Below, piece after piece: positions 24,244 through 36,515 of a stretch of DNA of 64,000 nt. The position numbers and the translations under genes are program-made. The notes beneath the pieces were generated by a model that worked only from the letters and a program-made list of their open reading frames with translations, was not told where the DNA came from and did no database searches. Position 1 is the stretch's first letter; every line of letters begins with the position of its first letter. Origin of the DNA: Aphelocoma coerulescens. Taxonomy: Eukaryota > Chordata > Aves > Passeriformes > Corvidae. The stretch lies in NCBI RefSeq assembly GCF_041296385.1, contig NC_091014.1, positions 53,524,078 to 53,588,077 of the forward strand, in the 5' to 3' direction.

Positions 24244-27200
24244 CTCCTGCACACTGCAGAGCACCAAACTTTTGCTAAAAAACATCACTTTGCTGCCTGG
24301 GTGCTGTCCATTCAAAAGCAGAGTGGATGTGGCCTGTCAAAGTGAGGGGAATGAAATAAACTCCAATTCTTGGCTTTGGAGTGGTGTTGCATGGACACTC
24401 TTAGGAAAGAGAGCTTGGCCAATGACTTTCCATTTTCTTCCCTTCACCCTGTTGGCATGTTCAACCATCTGGAGTGCCTATGCTGAGAGTACAGATTTAA
24501 AAGCCACACAAGAGTCCTCAGACACACTGCAATACAGAAAGGGATGATCAGCAGCAAGAAAGGATGTGTCTGTCCATGGCACAGACCTCCTCGCATACTG
24601 GCCACAGGTTATCCTCCCTGGCACTTGTCTCAGTTCTCTGCACTTTAGGCTCACAAAGCCTGTGCACACCTCTGTTGACACTGCTCTGCCTTGGCAATGC
24701 ACCCTTGACATTTCAGCCTGTGACCCTTTTGATGCTCACACTGCTGGATCCATGATCTCCAATGCTCTCCACACCACTCCTCTGTCAGGTGCTTGCCAAC
24801 CCCTCCACCTTAGGTTGCAGTGCCTCACCATTCCCAGATGAGACCCTGAAATCTCTGCCTACCCATCCTGTTTTCTCAGCCTCCTGCTTCCAACACACAC
24901 TTTGATCCAAAGCTTTGCTTGTTCTTCTAGGCTTGGTATTTGTCAGAATAAAGAGCAGCAAGTGCAGGGGTTTAGAAAGCAGACATAGTGTCCCTCAGGG
25001 GATAGCAGAGAAGACTCTTCGAATTCATTATCCCAAAGGCCTGCAGCTATTGGAAAGAACAGATACCATGTCTCCTGACCGGCTTTGGGATGCTGTTCAC
25101 AATTTTATAAGCTCTGTGAAAAAATTGCCAGTGCATCCTTCTCACCATCTAACACCGCTGTTTTCAAAAAAACTTTCAGCAGATTTTTTACTCTGAGCAC
25201 CCATGCAACTGCTTGGACCACCTTTTCCATTCTCTACTCCCACCAGCTCCCCATTGCCTGCTCTGAGCTGTCTGCCTTGCAGGCTATTAACACGCGGTGG
25301 CTGAGCCCAACTTCCCTCCCATTACAGCACAGAGGAGAAAGATTAGCAGAGACAGCCAGGAGGAATTACTTATTATGGTGCTCGGAGCATGCACACTGAT
25401 GAGGGCATGACAGCTCCAAACTGCAGCGTACAAAGCTTCATAATTACCAGTACAACTGAGAAAAGGAATAGGAGAAACAACCCCATCAGCATTTCCCTGC
25501 TTTCCCTCCTGCAAGCATCCAGGGCCTCTTCTCCATCTCACCACTGCTAGATGCAGCTGGGACTTCAGGATGCCTCTCTGCCCATGTGAAACACACATGC
25601 ATAAACTGGGTAGTGTGTGTATCACAGACAGTTCATCACTCTAATTTGTGCAGCTCATATTACTCATTAGGGCTCATATGGACACAGGGCCAGGTGAATC
25701 CCTTTGGAAGTCCTGAAGCTAAATACAGTCCTTGAATGACAACTGCCCCACTGGAGACGTGAGTAATACCCGTTACCTTCCTGAGATGAAAATCCTGTTT
25801 TGCCTCCCAAGGCTGTGATCATTATGTATTTCCTACATTAAGCAGGATTAATATTCTGTGTCAAAAGAGAGAGAAGGGAAAATCAAGCAGTGGGGCACTT
25901 CCAAGCTCTTCACACAGTCAGTCCTCCCATCTCAACTTCAAAGAAGAATAGAGTGATTTTCGTGCCAGAGACTGGTCCAGGGTCCTCTCCACTACCATTT
26001 CAGATGTGGAGGCTGGAATCAGCTATTTCCCCTATTTTGGTCAGCTGCAACTCATGCAATGCTGCTATTTTCTCTGGGATTGCTATCACTGGCCTTCCCA
26101 TGCTGTAAGCATTGCTTCGTAACTTGGTTGGAGTCAGCGTGCTACAGTATTTCAACCCAGGGGAGCCCTGTTTAAATCAAAATGAGGAATGAGTTTGGCA
26201 AATGCATGTATCTGCATACACAGAAAAATGTGCATCAATGGAGAGGGTTCCTACCCAGATAGAAGACAGTTATAGTAAGACTCAACAGAATTACAAATCT
26301 CCAGAACTTGCCTTTGGGGTGCCTCTAACCTCCCCTTTGTGCAAGTGCAGCTTACCGTGACAAGGGCAATACAAGAGGACAAGGATACATGAGGATGGTT
26401 ATGGGGTGGCCAGATGCATGTTCTTCTTACCCAGCCTTTTACTCAGGCAAGCCTAACCCCAGCTGGTGCTGCAGGCCAGACCCATCAGAAAAAATCAAAT
26501 CCTCCCCACCCTGGACTTTTCTGGCCAAATATCCCCCAAATACACAAAAACGTTCCACTGCAAAAGTCACATACCGCTGGAGGAGTGATGCTACACCAGC
26601 TGCACTTCCCTCCCAGGGGAAGGGAAGTTATTTGTGGGCTGGCAGCTCCTCCTGCTTCTCTCCCTGCACAGCCTGTGCCAAACCCTTCTGTGGAGCCAGG
26701 TCTTAAGTCTGCACTGTCCATGCTCAAGGAGCATTTAAAACCACCATCATCATGAGCTGAGCACCCACTGGTGCTATGTCCAGCACACACACCTGTCCTG
26801 GACACATGTGCTGGCAGGGAGCTCATTGCCTTGGCAAGCACAAGAGAAGCTGACAGCCTCTGGCTCAACCCTTCCCCAAAAGCACCTGGTCCTGCCAGAC
26901 TACTGAGGAGGAAGGGAGAAGGATGCAAGAGATGTTGTAGACTTAATGAGAAGTGGAAATTGATTAGGAATAAAAGGAGGAAATATTACGATGCAGGAGA
27001 AGCACTACAGATTAGGGGTGTCTGTCCAAAAAGGCCGATGTCACCTCCTGGCATGCATTGCAGAGGTCTCTGCTCAGACACCCTTCCCCCTTAGGGCTGC
27101 AACCAGCATCCCAGGGCTGTCAGTGCCATGACCTGCCATGAGCGAGCCAGCCCAAGGTGTCCTGCAGGCACCACACTTCAGCCAAAGCAGCCTCCCAGCT

Positions 27201-27940
27201 CCTCACTGCCCCCTTGGCAGAGAGGCCAACTGGGGACATGGGTGAGGGAGGGCTGATGGGGCCTTTACAAGGCTCATGCAGGCCTTTCTGGGCTATTGCA
27301 GCTTGACAGTGAAAGTGCCTTTTGCAGCCAGCCAGGAGAGGGAAATACCAGAGAGAGATCCCCAGAACACTATCCCAGTGCTGGAGGGGATCCACCCATA
27401 GTCCAGTGGGATAACAACTCCCCTCTCATGTGGGACCATCTTCAGAGTTCCCCACCATCATCCCTGATCATACATCCCTTGCCAGCCCACGCTGCCTCGG
27501 AGCCGTTCTTTCCTGCCTTCACACTGCTCACACAGACAACACTGGGGTCCACATCAAAACTGAAAGTGCAGAGTATATTTCCTTTGCGAGCAGCTCAATG
27601 TACACACAGCACCTCCCATTCTGAAGGCACACAAGTCCTTTCCAGACCATCCATCACCATCAGTCACCTGTTACTCAGAAGCAGCAGGAAGCACAGCATC
27701 CACCCTGTCCTGCTAACACCCTTGCAGAAGAGGGACAAAAATGACAACCTCCAGCTGGCGTTGCAGGGGAGAGCAAGATGGTCCCCTCAGCTGGAGCAGC
27801 ACCTGAGGCACACATATATATTTATTTATCATCTCCAAACATCCATCCGAAAGTTGACAAGCATCTGGGGGCACAGCTTTTGCAGCCAGCTTCATACAGG
27901 CCCAGACTTATTTAAGGAGATCTCTGACTGCGTGGCATAT
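24244..27940. other. Non-coding stretch after the LTR
   Basis: Probably inside the CACNA1I 5' UTR intron if the exon at 35784-36060 is real. I see no repeat family and no exon. Confidence 0.45.
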
Positions 27941-28023
27941 TTAGGAATGCGTGTGGGTGACCCCGTTCGGCAGCTGCGTGAGCCTCCCGGGGTGCTCTGC
28001 CGAACGTGGCGGTGAGCCCGCGT
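27941..28023. promoter_or_regulatory. Short CpG-rich segment with a perfect 10-bp inverted repeat
   Basis: About a dozen CpGs lie in some 80 bases. CGTTCGGCAG (27964-27973) and CTGCCGAACG (27997-28006) are exact reverse complements, separated by 23 bases that contain CCCGGGG. A plus-strand donor-like GCG|GTGAGC follows at about 28010. The function is unknown: a transcription-factor site pair, a structured 5' UTR, or chance. Confidence 0.4.
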
Positions 28024-29520
28024 TTGTTTGTTGCTATAAGTGGCAAGCGTTACCTTTGATGCATGTGTCTGGCTGCAGGGAGGTGTTAGTCATACAGGTT
28101 TCACATTTGGAGCGTTTGTCGTGGTACAATATAATTAGTGGTACCCTGCTCCCTCTGTGTTTGTGTTCATCTGGCACTGGCATGTCTCTCTGCCTGTTCG
28201 TGTGGACAGCGCTTGTTCTCATCTGCTTGTGTGTGCAGGGAGCCATATGAGTGCCATAAGGAACAGGGTCAGTTTTATTAGCACTTAATTTGAAACAGGA
28301 GCTTTTACATCTTCGTCATCTCAGCACATCCAAATGCAATGGGATGTGGCAGAAACTCAGCAGGGAGTGCTCCAAACGGTGCCCGTATCCATTGCTCGCA
28401 GATGCTGGTGTGCCTGCACACCCCTAAAGCACAACATCCATGATCTGCACCGGAGCCAAGGTCTCCCAGCTTCCCTGTCCTGGTCAAATGCCCATGACCT
28501 GTTGCCTTTCAGCTGCATGCTGATTGATTGCTGCGCCTTCTCTCCACACATGCTATTACCCTCTGCTAGATTTGCTGGAGCACTTGGCAGCCTCGCCCTT
28601 TTCACCCTGGTGATTTTGTACCCCTCCTCCTGTTCAGGACAAGGAGCAGAAGAAATTCCTGCCTCCCACTGAGCAGGGGAAGGAGCAGTCCAACCAGCAC
28701 AGGACAAAATAAGCAAATTGTCTATCCTGAAGCCTCAGCAATAGCCTTCAACCTGTACTGCAGGCAGCACTCCACAGCTGTAGGAAGGCCAAACCCTGAT
28801 CTCCTGGAGACTCCCACCCTCATCATCAGTCAATGTCCACTGTATCACTTTCCTGTCATGTGGCTGGGATGGCCCATCCTGTCCATGCCTCTGGTCCCTG
28901 GCCCTGGCACAGCAAAGTGGGGATCTGCTTCGGGTGCTAAGAAGCCTTTGGCCAATCCAAAGGAGATGTTATGGAGACCAGTAAAAGTGTTGCTGGAGAG
29001 ATGGAGAAAAAGTAAACAAGAGAAGAAAAGGCATAGGAGAAATATGGACACTTTGGGTGTAGGAGGTAGAGAAAAAAAAGAAGGTTCCCCCTGGAAAATC
29101 ATTACCTGACCTTAACTACGTGGAGTGTTTGAGACCCAGAGGTGAGTGCTACTGAAGACCCTAACCTTATCCCCCTGCTTCCCAGAGAATATGCATACTT
29201 GTTTTCAAAAAAAAAAAACATTTTCTTTTTTGGTGTTCCAAACAAACAGACTCTGAAAATCTCCTTCTGGGGTGACTCCATACTGTAACAGACCCATCTA
29301 TGTGGACACTCTGCCCCAGAGCCAGTGTTCTCCCTTTCAAACCTGCCCCGCTCTCTTCCGGTGCGCTGCTTTGGTCTGCACAGCTCGCAGATTCCTCCTC
29401 CTCGTGCCTACGGACTCCTTTCACTTGAGAACATTCCTGTCATGTCCTCTCACTTAAATCACCGCTTAGCCAAGCCACACATCTTTAGCACTTAATCCTT
29501 GCTCATAAATTAATCTCCTG
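28024..29520. other. Non-coding stretch between two CpG clusters
   Basis: GT-rich sequence at 28030-28250 is followed by ordinary sequence with an A-rich run near 29210. Nothing else is recognised. Confidence 0.45.
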
Positions 29521-29746
29521 AGCCCCGCGGTCGTTCTGTGCGGGTCTCACTGAAAGCCGCCTCTCGCCTACGAGCGCTCTGCCGATAATGATGCGCCAAG
29601 TGCCTCCTTCCCGCAGGGCTGGCGCCCGGGCCGGCCGTAGGGCCGGGCTGCCGGCCTGATGGCTCTTGCTGGCCCTGGCACGCTGCGAGTCCACGTCTGA
29701 TGTGCCATCTACCGTCGCACCACGGTCCCGTAGCCTGGGCCGTCCC
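29521..29746. promoter_or_regulatory. CpG-dense cluster (small CpG island)
   Basis: About 25 CpG dinucleotides lie in roughly 225 bases, against near-absence in the flanks. The core reads GGCGCCCGGGCCGGCCGTAG. No open frame here resembles a known protein. Unmethylated promoter-type DNA is the usual reason CpGs survive, so this is a candidate promoter or enhancer, possibly for an upstream CACNA1I first exon or an antisense transcript. No clear splice donor assigns a direction. Confidence 0.55.
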
Positions 29747-29809
29747 TTCTTTGCCCCTCACCACATCCTCAGACCCTGTGTTGCAGATTATTGATTGCCC
29801 CCAGACGCA

Positions 29810-30000
29810 CTAGCTTGCATTTTTCCAAAGATTAATCTCATTAAGTTATTTTCTGCCCATCTTTCTGACCTCACTTGTTCCTTTTGTGTTATTTTGCTGC
29901 ATCCCCGCTGGCAGGCATAAACCTGGTTTATCATCATCCAGGGAAGTCATCAGTGTGCTGTTTACTCCCTCCTCCAGGTCAGCAATGAACATGGAAACTA
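29810..30000. mobile_element. Possible very old LINE (CR1/L3-like) relic
   Basis: The series TTTTCCAAAGATTAATCTCA, TCTTTCTGACCTCACTTG, TTTATCATCATCCAGGGAAG and CTCCAGGTCAGCAATGAACA resembles in order the antisense end of old CR1/L3-type coding sequence seen across amniotes. The match is loose and made by eye, so it may be wrong. Confidence 0.25.
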
Positions 30001-33000
30001 GGATGGTCAGATGAGGATGATGAAGAGGAAGGTAGTGTTGTCATAGGCTACTAGCAATGATGCCTTTGAGGCCATCCTCACACTCTTAGCCCTTGAGACA
30101 GAATATGAAGTGCTAGCAGGAAAGACAAAATGTGCAAATACCTCGACTGTGCCTTCCAGAGAAGCCCACACTGGGAGAACAGAGCTGCAGCTCCTGCCCA
30201 CCACAAGGACAGATGCCCAGCGCTGCAGCTTCCAGCATTGCACTTATACAAGTGGATGGAGAAGGGCAGCCTGGGGCTGCTCCCACCCAGGCTAAGCCAA
30301 CAGTGAGAAGCTCTGTATTTCACACTGTCCTTCCAGGATCAACCTCTCTGCCCTTTTGGTCTCGATCTCGGTGCCCAGCCCAACCCAGTGTCCCTTCAGG
30401 GTAGTGAGTGGGAGTAGGAAAGCAGCAGCATACAACAACTGGGGAGACCCCAGGAGACTCCCTGCTCCCTGTCACAGCACAGCACTGAATGCAACCTCCC
30501 ACTTCTGCACAAGCATCCTCACCCCACCTCCATACTTTTTCCCAACCCATTGTCACCACTCACATCTGGAGAGGAGGTTCCCTAGGGTGAAAATGGAAAT
30601 GAGGAGGTGGAGACAGTAAGGAGCACACCTAAAGGGAACACAATATGAAGAGCTTTGGGGAGCATCAAGAGTTACATCTACAACCTCTCTCTGCCTTAAA
30701 AATTACTGCTCCCCCTCAATCCCTGCAAAGGAGATAATCTGCATAAGCACAGCTATGCATTTGGAGCAAACTAACTCTTGGCAAAAACAAAAACAGGAAG
30801 GGAGCTGAAGCTATGTGGAGTGTGATGATGCCCCAGGCTCTGCCTCTAGAAAGGAGGGAGAATATGGGAAAGAAATGTAGCTATGAAGATGGGAATCTTC
30901 TAGAAGCAGAGAAGAGACAGTGTTGCTAGCTCTTCTGCAAAAGCCTACAGGCTGTTCAATCTCAGGTCAGTTGATGGACCAGGACCTTGCAATGGTTCCC
31001 CTGCATCCCACATGATTTGGTTACTGACACTGCTACTCATTTACATAAGCTTAAAAGTCCCCTTCTCTCCCTGCTGTCACCAGGGGGGGAAAAAGCAAAG
31101 CTGAGACAATTGCTTGAATAGTGATCACCGAAAAGCGGCAAAGACACCAACGCAAGCATATTTGTCCACAGACCTGGAATGGATCCCTATAGTCCAAGCC
31201 AAATCTTGTAACCTTGCCAGAAAACCCAGTCTGAAAGAGTCCATAACGAGTCACTCTGCCCCTTCTGCCAAACACGGAGTTGGTTTAAAGGCAAAATAAG
31301 GGGAAAAAAAATGTCAAAGGAAGACAAGCAATTGAGGGCATCACCACTGCCAAAAGCCCCCACCCCGAGAGGAGATGAAAGGCGGTGCTGGGCACACTGC
31401 ACCCTTGTGTACACGTGCACACATTTGCAAATACACACGTGCAGCAGCAGGAACAGGATCCCATCCACTCCTGACAGTCTGAATGCAGGGAAATCTATTC
31501 CTAACCTCTGTCCTGGAAAGCAACTAAATCGAGCCTGTCAGCCAGATACACTAAGCCAACACCTGAGAAATGTTTAACACCACTAACCCCACCTGTGCTC
31601 TCTATACAGCGCTGGTTTTCTAGCCACGACCAAACTGACACTTCAGAGAAAGGAAATGTAAGCCTTCCTTACCCTCTGCCCCCTCATCCCAGTGGTCATA
31701 CCCAGACAAACAATTTCAGCAGTCACATCACAGCAGCGAAATCCCTGGCACTTGTCACCAGCTACCAACAGCACAGGTCGGCAGCTCCTCTGCATCCTGT
31801 TCAACCCCACGGCCATAACCCCAAATCCAGTAGTTTCACAATGATATGCCCTTTGCTTGCCCTCCAGGGATGCCCCCATGGAGCTTTACATCAAGGCACA
31901 ACAGAGCAGATGCCCATGCTGCAGATGATGGTTATGTCAGAAGCAGAGACCGGCTGCCTTTGGTATTGTTTTTTTTAATACACACACATTTGATAAGAGG
32001 GTAACAACCTTTGCTTTCGGAGGAACCCTTCCTGCCTTGATCACACAGAGGTAGGGCTTCTGCACTGCATTCTGCAGGTGCTGGGAAACACAAGCTTTTG
32101 CAGAAAACAGCAACAAGCAATATTCCACACCAGGAGTCCACAGCGTGTCCACTCACTCACAGGCAGCAAGGACTGCTATGAACCTGCAAAACCCCTGATG
32201 ACTGAGCCTGGCTTAGCCCAGAGACCACCTCCTTCCTGCACCACCACAGCAGCACACACCTCCAGTTCAAGGCAAGAGAGAAGGCATTTTCTGACTTCTT
32301 CTCATTGCAATTAATCCCTGATGCACTGGGCTGATTGCTCTTCAGGGCACACTGTGGTGCTTCAAACACCGGGGCCTGACAAGTACTGGGAGAGCGAGTT
32401 TATTACAGTTACTGGGTTGATTTATGCAATTTGAGTTATGATTAGAGGGTTTAAATAAATTTTGTATCAGTGTAAGACAGTTTTCAAACCACTATGTGAT
32501 TTCTAAGAGCTTCAAGGTATGCACTTTGGACACAGATGAATAAACTAAGTAAGCTGCCTATATTAGGCCATTATAAACAACGATGCACCTCTGCATAACT
32601 GAAAAAAAATCTCTACTTTCCAAAAGCGGTTTGAGGTTTTACAGATCTTGAACACCCTTAAAATCAGCCCTACATTATCCCATCTAATAAATTTTTAAAA
32701 ACACAACTAAGAAATGGTACTACATGGTCTTGCAGACCCACCTGAACCACTTGATTTCTGAACCCATGCATGGACTCAGAGGTTTTAGTAAGGCTCTGCG
32801 AAACTGCAGAAATTCACCTGCTTGCTGGAATGTGCAGGATTGGGACTTTGATTTAATAAAAGATAAATTTTATTTTAAATCAGTGCCCCACTCTTTTAAA
32901 GGTTCCTAACACTGTGTGTGCTTTTCATGAGTTCCCAGCTGTAGACACTTGTTCTCTTTGAGAAAAATGAATAAAAATTAGTTTCAACTTATTTTTCCCT

Positions 33001-35783
33001 AGGAAAAAAAGCTGACCAAGCATGTGGCTTCTTTGCAGCGCAGCCTGGAATTGCAGGCTTTTCCCAAAATCTGAGGTGGCCAGGGCTCAGCATAAGCCAC
33101 CCTGGTGGGGGCCATCCTCCTGGTGTGCCTTGCTATGGATGGGACAGGGCAGGGCTCTAATATTAACCAGGGCTGTAGGATGGCAATGTCACAATGGGCA
33201 TGGATACATGGGTTCTCCAAAATTGGATCAGGCAGCAGAGATGCAGCCAGGTGGGAAGTGTGTTGGTAGAAGCAGAGAAGGAAGCAAGCAAGCAAGCCCA
33301 GGACTAGAGGAGATGCCAGAGCTGCAGCCCGGGGCACAGGCGCATTATTGGCACTTTGGGGATGTTCAGGACTGGACCAGCAAGGAAGGTGCTGCTCTTG
33401 GTGGGGATAAGAGTGAGGACGCAGGAAAGCTCACCCAGCATTGCAGGTGCACTGTGTCAGACCCCAGGAAGCCCAGCTGGTCTCCTCATATCCCACCCAA
33501 GGCCACTGTGCCTACCCAGAAACATCCACAGGCAAGCCCTGAGCTCCTTGTGAGACAGCATCCCCCTCACATAATGCTTCCCCTCTCTCCCTTGGTGGCT
33601 GTGGATGCACTGGCCCTGCATCAGCCAGATCCACTGCCTGAAAACACTCCCAAGCAACAAGGGGAGATTTTGAAAGATAAAACATGAGACAGGTTGACAT
33701 AACCCTCTTTATAATAGGCACTATAAGATTGATCCAGGCTTCACAAGGCAAACCCCTTAGATGTGGCAGATCAAAGCTTCTTCTTTGTCCCCCTGACTCT
33801 CCTCTGAGATATTCACTACCAGATCTCCTAGCAAGGCACGTGTGCATCTTCTGGTGCATCGAGGTGGTGAGTGTTTAGACACAGCTTCCCAGTGAGATCT
33901 GCAGGAAAGCTGCTTTTCCCCACCTTCCTGCTGCAGTCAGGGCCAAGGCTTTCCCGAACAGGTACTGCACCCTTGCCCAGCCTGCCTGGTGCAAACACCC
34001 TCCCAGTGGGCAGGGAATCCAATGGGTTGCCCAGACTCCCTCCCTGCCTGCCCCCCAGCTTGCCTGGGAGAGGATTGTGGCCCTAGACCTTCAGTGACAG
34101 ACATACACTGCTGCCCTTCTGAGGAAGCTCACATCCAACGCCAGTGCCATGAAACCATTATGTTATTCAATGGAGAGAGGAATAAATTCTCTCAGACCCT
34201 CACAGGCAGTGGGCAGCTGCCTTCTGTCTGAGGCTGTCTGCCTACCCAGACCTGAGGGATGGGGCAGTACTGGCTGGGGCAGAGATGTTCAGAAGATGTC
34301 CTTAAAATATAAAAGGGAAGGGGGGCAGAAATGGGGCTCTTGGATTCCCTTTGCAGTGCTCTGAATTAAAAGTTTCTTTGCAGGTAGAGTGTTGAGAAGA
34401 TAATGTGCTTGAGGATTTCTTTCCACTGATAGAGAAGCTTACATGTCAGAGTTAAAACACTGAGGCAAGGTAGAGGGTCAGCAGACCCCTTCCTTCTTTG
34501 AGATAATAAATCCTCAGTCACCAGCCCAAATTTAAGACCAGGAGCTCTGCAATAGCACACAGAAACAACTGACGATTAACATAGCGGTCTTCTAAGCTAC
34601 AGGGACACAGAACCAGTAGCAACCCTCAGATCAGTGAGAAAAATGCTTCCTATTAGCAGAGAGAAAATGCACAAACAAGTTCTGATTTTTGATGTTTACC
34701 ATTTTTCTCTGCAATAATTTGCAGGGAAATAACACATATTTGGGTTTTTTTCTTTCTGGCTTTTTATTTTTTTAAAGCCATTTGTACTTTTCACACAGCT
34801 GCTGTTACCAAGAAGAAAAAGGTAACCATCAAGAGGGTTACAAAAACCAGTGCTGGCAGAAAATATGCCTGATAATTGCCAGTCAACAATGTCTAACATT
34901 ATTTCTGTTTCTCTTCTTTTTTAATTCTTCTATTTCCACCCCCCTCCACCCCCTGACTCCAGCCAACAGCTTCCAGTGATGTACAGAAGATGATGCATTT
35001 GCTATATTAAAGTACATCCTATTCCGTGTCCCTTTTCAGGATGTTGCACATGCAATTGAAATGCAATAACAACCATAAACAAAACAAGAAAAGACAACTT
35101 ATGAAACCTGAATCCAAGACCCAACTCTTGCTTTGGAAAAAAAAAAACAACACCCCAAACCCAAGAAGACCCTAAACAGTGAGAAGGTTTTAAGAAAAGT
35201 TACATATTTACAAGTCTCAGGCAGTTACCTCTCCAGGGAGGAGATTTTGTAACCCTCCCTCTTTCTCACCATCCTTCCCCATCATAACGGAACAAACTAA
35301 CCAGAGATAAATTTGAAGTTCCTGGAATTGTTCACACTCCTTGTATCATTTATAGTCATGTATCAAGAGCTGCTGATTATCTGTGAGATACACGTTCCCT
35401 GCTGCAATTGCTCATGGACATGAACTAGTGGACACACAGCCATTCCCTTTCTGCCACCACCACTGCCCAAAACACACACCAAAATCAATTATTGCTACTT
35501 GTTGGGTAAACAGAGGCAGCCTCACATACATGGCACTGCACTCAGACATACACGTACCACCGGACATGCACACAGAAACAACTTTCCTCTCTGGAAAGAC
35601 AGAATTATTCACATTACAGACATGTCTACCCTCAGCTTTTACTTCTGCCGGAGAGGAAACAGGTATGAAACAAACGAGGAATGATGCAGGTACATGGGTG
35701 GGCTCAAGTTTTCTATTAGAAGGACAGCAAAACCAAGCAAAATGAGACAGACACAAGGTTATCCAGGTGTGCATGCGTCTCAC
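30001..35783. other. Non-coding stretch, candidate 5' UTR intron
   Basis: Contains an AT-rich imperfect hairpin at 32849-32882, a GCAA microsatellite of about four units near 33283, and one A/C motif. No exon is supported. A 221-codon plus-strand frame at 33022-33687 lacks any recognisable domain. Confidence 0.45.
35137..35163 (+). repeat. A/C motif copy 3
   Basis: An A11 run, then CAACACCCCAAACCC. It shares the core ACCCCAAACCC with the copies at 2566 and 17436. Confidence 0.6.
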
Positions 35784-36060
35784 CTACCTTTGCATGGAAA
35801 AGAAATCTCCGAGGGAGAAGTCTCCAAGTCAGAGAAGCAAAATAAAATAATAATGAAGATGCTTTGAAAAAATTCCCCGACCAAGAAAAAAAAAAAGGCC
35901 CCCCCACCTCCCCCCTTTGCACACAGGCACACTCACACGCAGACACACACACCTTGGTGCCCGGGGTGGGGAGAAGAGGAGAAAAAAGATCAGGATCAGC
36001 TGAGTGATGGGGAGCAAAGAACCTGCCGGTGAGAAGCGGGGAGTTGTGTTAGATCCGTGC
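35784..36060 (-). other. Candidate 5' non-coding exon / promoter region, possibly of CACNA1I
   Basis: On the minus strand the sequence reads CCATGCAAAG|GTAG|GTGAGACG, giving two good donors four bases apart (exon ends 35788 or 35784). The would-be exon upstream is pyrimidine-rich and contains CpGs at 35930-36060 in an otherwise CpG-poor area. A G11 run and GA/CT tracts flank it, a common look for vertebrate 5' ends. The orientation and the acceptor at 22946-22948 make it a plausible CACNA1I first exon across a roughly 12.8 kb intron. No TATA box or initiator fixes the 5' end, so the right boundary is arbitrary. A plus-strand donor, CATG|GTAAGA near 36110, leaves divergent transcription possible. 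Confidence 0.3.
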
Positions 36061-36213
36061 CTGCGAGGACTGAGCGTGTGCAGGAAGGAGATGGTTTAAA
36101 AGGAGAATACATGGTAAGAAATTGTGGCTGCTCAGGCTGGAGTCTGAAGCTCTGGAATCAGAGCAAACAAAAAGAGATTAAAAAAAAGGACCTCTTCCTT
36201 CACGGGAGGGCTT

Positions 36214-36224
36214 GGGGGGGGGGG
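36214..36224 (+). repeat. Homopolymer G11
   Basis: Eleven consecutive G residues lie just upstream (on the minus strand) of the candidate non-coding exon at 35784-36060. Confidence 0.95.
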
Positions 36225-36403
36225 TTGCCTCTGTGTGTTTTTCCAGGCAGGTGGTGTTAAGAAGTGACAGAAGCTTCCTTCCAAAAAGACCAGAGAGAGG
36301 GTCAAAATAATTGCAGGAGGCTGAGAGGTGATGGAGGTGTGCGTGGGGGCAAGGTTAGCTATTCCATGGTGGGAAAGTGAGGAGGAAGGGCTGGTGTATG
36401 GTT

Positions 36404-36515
36404 TCTGTCTGTCTCGCTCTCTCTCTGTCTCATGGTATGTTCACCAACGGCTTATGGAGCGAACTGCACAGAGAGAGAGAGAATAACTGTACAGGCAGAG
36501 AGGGAGAGTGAAACA
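36404..36515. repeat. CT then GA simple-repeat cluster
   Basis: TCTGTCTGTCTCGCTCTCTC (with its CT-rich continuation) near 36404-36430 is followed by AGAGAGAGAGAGA near 36469-36482 and more GAGAGGGAGAG. The two tracts are reverse-complementary and about 45 bases apart, so they could pair. GAGA/CTCT tracts are frequent near vertebrate promoters. Confidence 0.7.

Noticed and set aside
27296..28015. 239-codon plus-strand open frame, the longest in the window
   Set aside because: No recognisable domain or splice context; it runs through varied sequence into a CpG cluster, where stop codons are rarer.
33022..33687. 221-codon plus-strand open frame
   Set aside because: No family motif, and compositionally it looks like the surrounding non-coding DNA.
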